The notes beneath the pieces were generated by a model, which was given only the letters and a program-made list of their open reading frames with translations, searched no databases and was not told the origin of the DNA. Positions 1 to 5,376 of a stretch of 5,426 bases of DNA are shown piece after piece. Location of the stretch: contig CAJUMS010000136.1 of NCBI GenBank assembly GCA_910587465.1, positions 1 to 5,426 on the forward strand, given 5' to 3'. A program made the position numbers and the translations under genes. The first letter of the stretch is position 1; every line of letters begins with the position of its first letter. Source of the DNA: an uncultured Oscillospiraceae bacterium. GTDB lineage: Bacteria; Bacillota; Clostridia; Oscillospirales; Ruminococcaceae.

Positions 1-1
1 T

Positions 2-295
2 GACGTTCGCGACGGAAAGGGTTTGATCGAGCTTGTGAACCCCGTGGTCGTCGAGCAGCACGGCAGTCAGACAGGCAACGAGGGCTGTCTGTCCGCGCCC
101 GGGGAGTGGTGCGAGGTGGAGCGCCCTATGAAGGTCACGGTCAAGGCGTTTGACCGCCACGGCAAGGAGTTCACGGTGACAGGAGACGGCTTGCTGGCGC
201 GGGCGCTGTGTCACGAGCTTGATCATCTGGAGGGAATTCTCTTTATCGACAGGGTAAAACAGGATATTCCCGAACGCGCGGAGGCGAGGAAATGA
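2..295 (+). CDS. def: Peptide deformylase, first of two tandem copies (5' end cut by window)
   Basis: This metalloenzyme removes the N-terminal formyl group from nascent proteins at the ribosome. Only the last 97 codons are present; the frame is open from base 2, and the TTG at 23 is internal, not the start. Two of the three family motifs are visible: motif 2 (EGCLS, whose Cys binds the metal) and motif 3 (HELDH, two His ligands plus the catalytic Glu). Motif 1 (GxGxAAxQ) would lie upstream; by the usual length of about 150 residues, some 55 residues are missing. The text after motif 2 reads SAPGEWCEVERP, with Cys where Gly is common. The stop TGA overlaps the start of the next deformylase in ATGA, which suggests translational coupling. 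A gapless hand alignment of the region from IELVNPV to the C-terminal DxV gives about 42 of 79 identities with the second copy. The family call is secure; which copy is the main enzyme cannot be told. Confidence 0.95.
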   Translation, partial: DVRDGKGLIELVNPVVVEQHGSQTGNEGCLSAPGEWCEVERPMKVTVKAFDRHGKEFTVTGDGLLARALCHELDHLEGILFIDRVKQDIPERAEARK

Positions 296-756
296 TACGT
301 GATATACTGCAATTCGGCGATCCTGTACTGCGCGGGCGCTGCGATGAGGTCGCGGAATTCAATAAGGAGCTTGGCGCTCTGCTGGACGATATGTACGAGA
401 CCATGTGCAATGCGCAGGGCATAGGTCTTGCCGCACCGCAGATAGGGGTGCTGAAGCGCGTTGTCGTCATAGATACGGGCAGCGGGAAGATAGAACTGGT
501 GAACCCCGTCATTACCGCAATGTGGGGCAGACAGTACGAGCCGGAAGGCTGTCTTTCCTGCGAGGGAAAGCGCGGTATCGTAAAGCGTCCCGCGCACGTC
601 CGCGTAAAAGGACTTGACCGTTTCGGCAGACCCGTGAAGTACCGCGGCAGGGAGCTGCTCGCAAGGGCGTTCTGTCATGAGATAGACCATCTGAACGGCA
701 TTCTGTACGAGGATAAGGTCATAGAGTGGGTTGAAGATGAGGATGGTGACGAATAA
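292..756 (+). CDS. def: Peptide deformylase, second tandem copy, complete
   Basis: A complete 154-residue peptide deformylase, the usual length for the family. All three motifs are present: motif 1 GIGLAAPQ (43-50), motif 2 EGCLS (85-89, metal ligand Cys87) and motif 3 HEIDH (129-133, His129 and His133 as ligands, Glu130 catalytic). It should therefore be active and cytoplasmic, acting on formyl-Met at the ribosome exit. After motif 2 it reads CEGKRG, where many family members have a Val-Pro-Gly, a modest departure near the substrate pocket. The C-terminus is acidic (WVEDEDGDE). The start ATG at 292 overlaps the previous stop (ATGA) and has a GAGG at 281-284, 7 bases upstream. The stop TAA overlaps the ATG of fmt (TAATG). 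The copy next to fmt is the one in the classical def-fmt position. An adjacent diverged paralogue suggests an old duplication, not a recent one. Confidence 0.97.
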   Translation: MIRDILQFGDPVLRGRCDEVAEFNKELGALLDDMYETMCNAQGIGLAAPQIGVLKRVVVIDTGSGKIELVNPVITAMWGRQYEPEGCLSCEGKRGIVKRPAHVRVKGLDRFGRPVKYRGRELLARAFCHEIDHLNGILYEDKVIEWVEDEDGDE

Positions 757-1709
757 TGAATATGAGATTGGTTTTTATGGGTACTCCCGAATTTTCGGTG
801 AACACTCTCGAGGTGCTGAAAGCGGTCGGGAACGAGATCTGCGCGGTATTTACGCAGCCCGACAAGCCGAAAAACCGCGGCAAGCAGATAATGACCTCGC
901 CCGTCAAGGATTTTGCTGTCGCGAACGATATCCCCGTATATCAGCCGCGCTCGCTGCGTAAGGGCGAGGACGCGGAGGAGTCACTGAGAGTGCTTCGTGA
1001 GATAAACCCCGACGCTATAATCGTCGTGGCTTACGGGCAGATACTGCCAAAGGAGATACTGGAGCTGCCGAAGTACGGCTGTATAAACGCGCACGCCTCG
1101 CTGCTGCCGAAATACCGCGGAGCGGCGCCGATACAGCGCTGCATACAGGACGGCGAGACCGAGACGAGTTTGTGTACGATGATGATGGACGAAGGTCTTG
1201 ACACGGGCGACATCATCATGCGGCGGGACGTTGTGATAACACCCGAAATGACGGGTACGGAGCTTGCGGCGATACTTTCGAAGATAAGCGGCGAGCTTAT
1301 GGCCGAGACGCTCGTGAGGCTCGAAAACGGCACTGCGGTACGATCAGCGCAAACCTACTGCCGCGAGCCGAGCTACGCGCAGATGATCACCAAGGAGGAG
1401 CTGAATATCGACTTTACGCAGCCTGCTAAACGGGTCTACGACCTTATCCGCGCGATGGCGGACGCGCCGTGCTGCTATACGTTCCTCGACGGCAAGCGGC
1501 TGAAGGTGTATCGGTCGCGGCTGACGGAGCGGACGAGCGAACTGCCCGCAGGTGCTATCGTCGACGCGAAAGCGTTTGCGGTGGTATGCGGAGACGGTGC
1601 TTGCGTGGAACTTACGGAGGTTCAGCCCGAGGGTGGAAAACGTATGCCGACCGACGCGTTCCTGCGTGGAAAGAAGCTTTCCGAGGGCGCGGTTTTGGGC
1701 GGAAAATAG
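756..1709 (+). CDS. fmt: Methionyl-tRNA formyltransferase
   Basis: This enzyme transfers a formyl group from 10-formyl-tetrahydrofolate to Met-tRNAfMet, making the initiator tRNA for translation. The 317-residue length is normal. The N-terminal formyltransferase fold starts with FMGTPEF (7-13). The catalytic and folate-site signature NAHASLLPKYRGAAPIQ covers 111-127, with Asn111 and His113 matching the catalytic Asn/His of the family, and EGLDTGD (146-152) supplies the matching Asp149. The C-terminal tRNA-binding domain runs from about 208 to the end and includes IDFTQPAKRVYDLIRAM and the terminal QPEGGKRMPTDAFLRG. The first ATG (756) overlaps the deformylase stop; an internal ATG at 762 would give the more typical MRLVFMGTPEF start, so the N-terminus is uncertain by two residues. 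Pairing with deformylase is functional: one enzyme adds the formyl group and the other removes it. A T-rich spacer follows and probably ends this transcription unit in part. Confidence 0.97.
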   Translation: MNMRLVFMGTPEFSVNTLEVLKAVGNEICAVFTQPDKPKNRGKQIMTSPVKDFAVANDIPVYQPRSLRKGEDAEESLRVLREINPDAIIVVAYGQILPKEILELPKYGCINAHASLLPKYRGAAPIQRCIQDGETETSLCTMMMDEGLDTGDIIMRRDVVITPEMTGTELAAILSKISGELMAETLVRLENGTAVRSAQTYCREPSYAQMITKEELNIDFTQPAKRVYDLIRAMADAPCCYTFLDGKRLKVYRSRLTERTSELPAGAIVDAKAFAVVCGDGACVELTEVQPEGGKRMPTDAFLRGKKLSEGAVLGGK

Positions 1710-1744
1710 CGGACGTTTTTTCAACGTTGTTTTTGAAAGATTTT

Positions 1745-1770
1745 ATCGCTGTTTTTTTGAGCGATTTTTT
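1745..1770 (+). terminator. Candidate weak intrinsic terminator after fmt
   Basis: ATCGCT (1745-1750) and AGCGAT (1760-1765) are perfect complements around a 9-base loop, GTTTTTTTG, and the stem runs into a T tract (1765-1770). The position, 36 bases after the fmt stop, fits the end of the def-def-fmt unit. The stem is only 6 bp with three G-C pairs, so termination would be leaky at best and read-through into rsmB is plausible. Confidence 0.4.
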
Positions 1771-1785
1771 GAATGAATTTATAAC
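1757..1785 (+). promoter_or_regulatory. Weak candidate SigA promoter for rsmB
   Basis: TTGAGC (1757-1762) and TATAAC (1780-1785) are separated by 17 bases. They match 4 of 6 and 5 of 6 consensus bases, but the important last T of the -10 is missing. It overlaps the terminator-like hairpin. Chance matches are easy in such AT-rich DNA, so this is only a candidate for independent expression of rsmB-rlmN. Confidence 0.2.
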
Positions 1786-1874
1786 ATTTTAAAATGCCTG
1801 TGTTTCGCATTGTAAAACTGTTTTGAAGTTTTTTATATGCTGTTTTTTTGATTAGTTTTTGACGGTTAAAAAAT

Positions 1875-1920
1875 GCCCTGTTTTCTGTTCGAAAAACACT
1901 GCGTTTTCGGGCTGTTTTTT
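1875..1920 (+). terminator. Possible second terminator or attenuator upstream of rsmB
   Basis: GCCC (1875-1878) can pair with GGGC (1909-1912). Inside lie mutually exclusive pairings: TGTTTTC (1879-1885) with GAAAAACA (1891-1898, one bulge), or CGAAAA (1890-1895) with TTTTCG (1904-1909). A T6 run (1915-1920) follows. The outer stem is short, and the alternative inner pairings could equally be chance in A/T-rich sequence. Confidence 0.25.
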
Positions 1921-1925
1921 GGGGT

Positions 1926-1941
1926 AAATCACAAGTGATTT
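1926..1941. promoter_or_regulatory. Perfect 7-bp inverted repeat before the rsmB RBS
   Basis: AAATCAC and GTGATTT are exact reverse complements separated by AA, ending one base before the GGAGG ribosome binding site. As DNA this 16-bp near-palindrome could be an operator; as RNA it could form a small hairpin beside the Shine-Dalgarno sequence. No regulator is identifiable. Confidence 0.4.
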
Positions 1942-1942
1942 C

Positions 1943-1947
1943 GGAGG
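1943..1947 (+). promoter_or_regulatory. Ribosome binding site of rsmB
   Basis: GGAGG sits 6 bases before the ATG at 1954. It is the strongest Shine-Dalgarno sequence in the window and fixes the rsmB start. Confidence 0.85.
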
Positions 1948-1953
1948 TATGCT

Positions 1954-3273
1954 ATGGCTGACGCTCGGCTCACGGTCATCAAGCTGCTGCTGAGAATGGA
2001 GAGCAGCGAATCATATTCCAATATCCTGCTGGATAACGCGTTGACGGAATCGGGCTTGTCGGAACGCGACAAGGCTTTCGCGGCGGCGTTGTTTTACGGC
2101 GTGACCGAGAGGAAGATGACGCTGGATTACATCATAGGGCAGAACAGCAGACTGCCATTTACGCAGATCGACCCGACAGCTGTCGTGATACTCCGCGCGG
2201 GATTTTATCAGATACTGTATATGCCGTCGGTGCCCGAGAGCGCCGCGGTCAACGAGAGCGTCAAGCTGTGTAAAAAGCTGCATTTGTTCAGCGCTCAGGG
2301 GTTTGTGAATGGAATGCTGCGTAATTTTATCAGGAACGGCAAAAAAGTGAATTACGACGGGCTTGAGCCTGCCGAGAAACTGTCTATCGAGTATTCCTGC
2401 CCACAGTGGATAACGCGCAAGTGGATCGTCGAGTACGGTGAGGAATTCGCGGCTAAGGCGCTAAAGGCTTCGTTAGGTGCGCCGCCGATTTTTGCGCGGG
2501 TAAATAATACCAAAGTTTCTGATGACGAATTGGTGAAATTGCTGAAAAAAGAGGGTATAAAGGCGACCGTAAATCCGCGGCTATCGGGGTGCGTGAGACT
2601 GGAGAAAACGGGTGATATCGAAAAGTCTGCGGCGTATAAGGACGGGCTTTTCCACGTTCAGGACGTTTCGAGTCAGCTCTGCTGTTTGACACTCAAGCCG
2701 ATAGTCAACGAAACGGTGTTGGATATCTGTGCGGCTCCTGGAGGGAAGTCGTTTACAATGGCGGAGCTTATGGGCAACAACGGGCGCGTGATCTCAATGG
2801 ATCTGTACGACGCGCGGGCAGGGCTTATCGCGAAGGGCGCGGAACGTCTCGGGCTGCGAATTATCGAGGCGCGGCAGAACAATGCGGCTAAGTTCAACGA
2901 GGAGCTTCCGCAGGCGGACAAGGTGCTGTGCGATGTGCCGTGTTCGGGACTTGGCGTGATACGCCGCAAGCCCGAGATAAAGTACAAGGACGAGAAGGAA
3001 TTCGAGGAGCTGCCGCGGCTTCAAAAAGCCATTCTTGACGTTTCAGCGCAGTATGTTAAAAAGGGCGGTACGCTGGTGTATTCGACCTGTACGCTCTCTC
3101 GCGCGGAGAATGATGAGGTGGCTCAAGAATTCGCGAATACGCATCCCGACTTCTCGCCTATCGTGCAGCCTATCCCTTACGCGGGCGCGGATAACAGTCC
3201 TATGAGGACGTTCTTCCCCGAGGAGGACGGCGGCGACGGGTTCTTTACCGCGTCGTTCAGGCGTATCAAATAG
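1954..3273 (+). CDS. rsmB: 16S rRNA (cytosine-967 C5)-methyltransferase RsmB
   Basis: RsmB makes 5-methylcytosine in helix 31 of 16S rRNA (C967 in E. coli numbering), using S-adenosylmethionine. The 439 residues have the family layout. An N-terminal NusB-like RNA-binding domain (about 1-140) includes SERDKAFAAALFYGVTERK and PESAAVNESVKLCKK. A linker domain follows, then a Rossmann methyltransferase domain from about 230. The SAM-binding motif I is VLDICAAPGGK (255-265). The two characteristic cysteines are in PCSGLG (329-334, Cys330) and STCT (377-380, Cys379, expected nucleophile). The C-terminus, GDGFFTASFRR, is typical. The full domain order separates RsmB from NusB-less m5C methyltransferases such as RsmF. 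The start has an excellent GGAGG. It follows fmt after a T-rich spacer, whereas in Bacillus the genes are tightly packed, so rsmB may have its own expression control here. rlmN follows after 15 bases. Confidence 0.95.
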   Translation: MADARLTVIKLLLRMESSESYSNILLDNALTESGLSERDKAFAAALFYGVTERKMTLDYIIGQNSRLPFTQIDPTAVVILRAGFYQILYMPSVPESAAVNESVKLCKKLHLFSAQGFVNGMLRNFIRNGKKVNYDGLEPAEKLSIEYSCPQWITRKWIVEYGEEFAAKALKASLGAPPIFARVNNTKVSDDELVKLLKKEGIKATVNPRLSGCVRLEKTGDIEKSAAYKDGLFHVQDVSSQLCCLTLKPIVNETVLDICAAPGGKSFTMAELMGNNGRVISMDLYDARAGLIAKGAERLGLRIIEARQNNAAKFNEELPQADKVLCDVPCSGLGVIRRKPEIKYKDEKEFEELPRLQKAILDVSAQYVKKGGTLVYSTCTLSRAENDEVAQEFANTHPDFSPIVQPIPYAGADNSPMRTFFPEEDGGDGFFTASFRRIK

Positions 3274-3288
3274 CGGTTTGGAGAGTTT

Positions 3289-4317
3289 ATGGAAAAAATT
3301 GACATACTATCCCTTGACAGAGAAGAGCTTACAAGCGAGATCTGCGCAATGGGTGCGAAGAGCTTTCGCGCGAAGCAGATATACGACTGGCTGCATGTGA
3401 AAAAAGTAACGGAATTTTCACAAATGAGCAATCTTTCTGCACAATTTCGCGAGGAGCTATCAAGAAAATTTTGTTTAAAATCACTAAATATTAAAAAAAG
3501 ACTTGTAAGTCGGATAGACAATACGGTAAAATATCTATATGGGCTTTCCGACGGTGAGGCTGTCGAAACGGTCTTAATGGAGTATAAGCACGGCAACAGT
3601 TTATGTATCTCAACGCAGGTCGGCTGCAAAATGGGGTGCAGGTTCTGCGCCTCGACGATAGCCGGCTGGGTGCGCAATCTCGCGCCGAGCGAGATGCTCC
3701 TGCAAATATACGAGAGCGAGCGCGACAGCGGGCGCACCGTAAACAGCATTGTGCTTATGGGTATCGGAGAGCCGCTAGATAATTTTGATAACGTAGTCAA
3801 ATTTTTACGGATACTGAACTCCGAGGGCAGCGGAATGAGTCTGCGGCATCTGTCGCTGTCGACTTGCGGAGTTGTGGACGGGATATACAGGCTTGCGGAG
3901 CTTAAGCTCGGGGTTACGCTGTCGATATCGCTGCACGCGGCGACCGACGAAAAGCGGAGCGCGATAATGCCGATCAACAACCGCTATAACCTTGCGGAGC
4001 TGATAAGGGCTTGCGACGACTATTTCGCTGCGACCGGGAGGCGTATCAGCTTTGAGTATTCGCTTATCGAGGGCGTGAACGACACGGACGAGTCCGCAGA
4101 CGAGCTGATAAGTTTGCTTGGCGGGAAAAATTGTCATGTAAACCTTATACCGATAAATGAGATAAAGGAACGGGAATTCAAAAAAAGCCGCTATGTGGAG
4201 CTATTTCAGAAAAAGCTCCTCGGGGCGGGCATAAATGCGACGATCCGCAGAACGCTCGGTGCTGATATCAACGCCGCCTGCGGTCAGCTTCGCCGCGACG
4301 ACAGAACGGATAATTAA
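3289..4317 (+). CDS. rlmN: Dual-specificity 23S rRNA/tRNA adenine-C2 methyltransferase RlmN
   Basis: RlmN is a radical SAM enzyme that methylates C2 of A2503 in 23S rRNA; in characterised members it also methylates A37 of some tRNAs. It is 342 residues long, normal for the family. The helical N-terminal domain covers about 1-90. The iron-sulfur motif CKMGCRFC (113-120) gives Cys113, Cys117 and Cys120. Cys106, seven residues upstream, and Cys331 in ADINAACGQL match the two catalytic cysteines of RlmN. MGIGEPLDN (157-165) is the SAM-binding GEP motif. The related resistance enzyme Cfr has the same core, but the RRTLGADINAACGQL ending and the Firmicutes rsmB-rlmN-phosphatase context favour RlmN. 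The ATG at 3289 has GGAG at 3280-3283. It is probably cotranscribed with rsmB (15-base gap). Codons around residues 45-84 are strikingly AT-rich compared with the rest of the gene. Confidence 0.96.
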   Translation: MEKIDILSLDREELTSEICAMGAKSFRAKQIYDWLHVKKVTEFSQMSNLSAQFREELSRKFCLKSLNIKKRLVSRIDNTVKYLYGLSDGEAVETVLMEYKHGNSLCISTQVGCKMGCRFCASTIAGWVRNLAPSEMLLQIYESERDSGRTVNSIVLMGIGEPLDNFDNVVKFLRILNSEGSGMSLRHLSLSTCGVVDGIYRLAELKLGVTLSISLHAATDEKRSAIMPINNRYNLAELIRACDDYFAATGRRISFEYSLIEGVNDTDESADELISLLGGKNCHVNLIPINEIKEREFKKSRYVELFQKKLLGAGINATIRRTLGADINAACGQLRRDDRTDN

Positions 4318-4352
4318 TTTATATTAACAAACTGTCAACTTTACACTAAAAT

Positions 4353-4358
4353 GGGGTG
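4353..4358 (+). promoter_or_regulatory. Ribosome binding site that decides the PP2C start
   Basis: GGGGTG lies 7 bases before the ATG at 4366. The in-frame ATG at 4351 overlaps this purine run and has no Shine-Dalgarno sequence upstream (only CAACTTTACACTAAA). The ATG at 4366 also gives the family-typical N-terminus MNIFTKTDIGLVRTENQD. The later start is therefore preferred. Confidence 0.6.
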
Positions 4359-4365
4359 TGTTTTT

Positions 4366-5103
4366 ATGAACATCTTTACTAAGACGGATATAGGACTTGT
4401 CCGCACGGAAAATCAGGACAACGTGTGGGGTGAAATGCTCACCGAAAACGCCTGCGCGGCGGTACTGTGCGACGGCATGGGCGGCGAGAGCGAGGGCGGT
4501 CTAGCAAGTAAGCTTGCGGTCGACCTGATTTCGGAGCGCATAAAGCAGAACTTCTCCGAGAAAATGAGCAGGAATTCCGTCAGAAATCTGCTGATAACAA
4601 GCGTTGTGGCGGCTAACAGCGTGGTCTGGGATACCGCGAAAATGCACGCTCACGAGGTAATGGGCACGACCTGCGTCGCGTGTATCGTGTTCGGCGGTAC
4701 GGCATATATCGTTAACGTCGGCGACAGCAGGGGATATCATCTGTTTGCGGACGCGGACAACGAATGCATTCGGCAGATCACCAAGGATCACTCGCACGTT
4801 CGTGAGCTTGTTGACCGCGGAGAAATAACCGAAGAGCAGGCTAGAAATCACCCGAAGCGCAACAAGATAACCCGTGCGATCGGCGCGGAAAGCGACGTTA
4901 CTCCCGACTATTTCGAGCTGCCGCTGGGCAGGGACGATATGATTCTGCTGTGCAGCGACGGGCTTTCGGCATACGGCGACGACATGGATCTGCTGGATAT
5001 CTGTTTCGATTCCGTCTCCGAGGAGTGCTGCGATAATCTGATAAGATATGCCAATGAGAACGGCGGTCATGATAATGTTTCCGTTGCGTTGCTAATACCT
5101 TAA
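4366..5103 (+). CDS. prpC: PP2C-type Ser/Thr protein phosphatase (PrpC/Stp family)
   Basis: This is a metal-dependent (PPM/PP2C) phosphatase that removes phosphate from Ser/Thr residues. In Firmicutes the member at this locus opposes the membrane PASTA kinase PrkC/Stk, which is involved in growth, cell wall and dormancy control. From the ATG at 4366 it is 245 residues, the usual size of a single-domain bacterial PP2C. Motifs run in the expected order: RTENQD (13-18), DGMGG (36-40, metal ligand Asp36), GDSR (119-122), KNKITRAIG-like RNKITRAIG (165-173), SDGL (197-200, Asp198) and GGHDNVSV (233-240, Asp236). All metal-binding Asp residues are therefore present and it should be active. There is no signal peptide or membrane segment, so it is cytoplasmic. 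It starts 48 bases after rlmN, probably in the same transcript. No kinase gene follows within the remaining genomic sequence, which is unusual for this locus. Confidence 0.94.
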   Translation: MNIFTKTDIGLVRTENQDNVWGEMLTENACAAVLCDGMGGESEGGLASKLAVDLISERIKQNFSEKMSRNSVRNLLITSVVAANSVVWDTAKMHAHEVMGTTCVACIVFGGTAYIVNVGDSRGYHLFADADNECIRQITKDHSHVRELVDRGEITEEQARNHPKRNKITRAIGAESDVTPDYFELPLGRDDMILLCSDGLSAYGDDMDLLDICFDSVSEECCDNLIRYANENGGHDNVSVALLIP

Positions 5104-5259
5104 AATTCGTTAGTTTGTACAAATTTCCTTTGTATATTACTTTTCATATTATGAAAAATAAGCGAAGAACAGATAAAAATTCCTTGAAATAATGCGCGTT
5201 TTGTATAAAATTTGTGGATTTTCGAGGAGTTTTTGCCCTTCTGAGGGATTTTATGCGTA
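5104..5259. other. AT-rich non-coding spacer with small palindromes
   Basis: I see no gene here. TTTGTACAAA (5114-5123) is a 10-bp palindrome, and its right half TACAAA can pair again with TTTGTA (5129-5134). TTTTCATATTATGAAAA (5141-5157) is a perfect 8-bp inverted repeat around a single T. None is followed by a T tract with a G-C stem, so there is no clear intrinsic terminator for the phosphatase gene. These elements could be protein binding sites or chance features of AT-rich DNA. Confidence 0.4.
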
Positions 5260-5288
5260 TTGACAATTTATTGAAATAGTGGTATTAT
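5260..5288 (+). promoter_or_regulatory. Strong SigA-type promoter reading out of the window
   Basis: The -35 box TTGACA (5260-5265) is perfect. A 17-base spacer leads to the -10 box TATTAT (5283-5288, 5 of 6). TG at 5280-5281 with one base before the -10 makes an extended -10. Expected transcription start is near 5295. No open reading frame begins before the adapter, so the gene it serves is beyond the contig end; it shows that a new transcription unit starts after the phosphatase gene. Confidence 0.75.
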
Positions 5289-5294
5289 TTAATG

Positions 5295-5376
5295 TGGGGT
5301 TTTCTCCAAACATTATTTTATATTTCCATGTATTAAGTTTTACTAACATCAACAAGGGGACAACGGCGTCCGTACC
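5295..5376 (+). promoter_or_regulatory. Truncated 5' leader downstream of the promoter
   Basis: If transcription starts near 5295, the RNA begins with TGGGG-TTTT-CTCCA (5295-5308), a 5-bp hairpin with one G-U pair. An A/T-rich stretch follows, then GGAC-AACGGC-GTCC (5358-5371), a second hairpin with a 6-base loop. At least 82 bases precede any start codon. The leader could be regulatory or just the beginning of an ordinary untranslated region; AGGGG at 5355-5359 could be a Shine-Dalgarno sequence, but no ATG, GTG or TTG follows at a suitable distance before the adapter. Confidence 0.3.

Larger units (their letters stand above)
1728..1922 (+). repeat. Degenerate tandem duplication with GCTGT(6-7)G boxes
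   Basis: The 244-base spacer 1710-1953 has no convincing gene. Most of it is a decayed repeat. The 13-mer GCTGTTTTTTTGA occurs at 1748-1760 and again at 1839-1851, and a third shorter copy, GCTGTTTTTTGG, lies at 1911-1922. Similar sequence extends upstream of the first two copies (1728-1760 against 1819-1851). Between the boxes sit AAAATGCCTGTGTTT (1791-1805) and AAAATGCCCTGTTTT (1870-1884). The order is therefore box, AAAATGCC element, box, AAAATGCC element, box, with unit lengths of about 72-91 bases. The function is unknown; it may simply be slippage and duplication in T-rich DNA. Confidence 0.55.

Noticed and set aside
223..690. 155-residue open frame on the minus strand opposite the second deformylase
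   Set aside because: It lies almost wholly antisense to a motif-complete deformylase gene, has no recognisable domain and no supporting ribosome binding site; it is a shadow of GC-rich coding DNA.
1469..1792. Open frames at the fmt 3' end running into the T-rich spacer
   Set aside because: They overlap fmt out of frame, and their tails (FFERFFE, FLSDFLNEFITF) are just translated T-tract repeats.
3177..3980. 267-residue open frame on the minus strand opposite rlmN
   Set aside because: Long, but antisense to a complete, motif-bearing rlmN; its low-complexity Ser/Leu/Ile-rich translation looks like a reverse-strand shadow.
3289..4317. Cfr-type antibiotic resistance methyltransferase instead of RlmN
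   Set aside because: The C-terminal ADINAACGQL signature and the housekeeping rsmB-rlmN-phosphatase context point to RlmN; nothing suggests a mobile resistance gene.
4311..4338. TTGACA on the minus strand (4338-4333), possible antisense promoter into rlmN
   Set aside because: The hexamer at a 17-base spacing, AATTAT, matches only 4 of 6 -10 bases, and the DNA is too AT-rich for this to be convincing.
4351..4365. Upstream start for the phosphatase giving MGCVF before MNIF
   Set aside because: There is no Shine-Dalgarno sequence before 4351; the GGGGTG that would make these codons serves the ATG at 4366. Reading MGC as a lipidation signal is not supported because no hydrophobic signal peptide precedes it.
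5184..5209. TTGAAA (5184-5189) and TATAAA (5204-5209) as a promoter
   Set aside because: The spacer is only 14 bases, too short for a normal SigA promoter.
5236..5252. CCCT-TCTG-AGGG followed by ATTTTA as a terminator of the phosphatase gene
   Set aside because: The stem is only 4 bp and the T run is short and broken, with the hairpin more than 130 bases past the stop codon; too weak to call.
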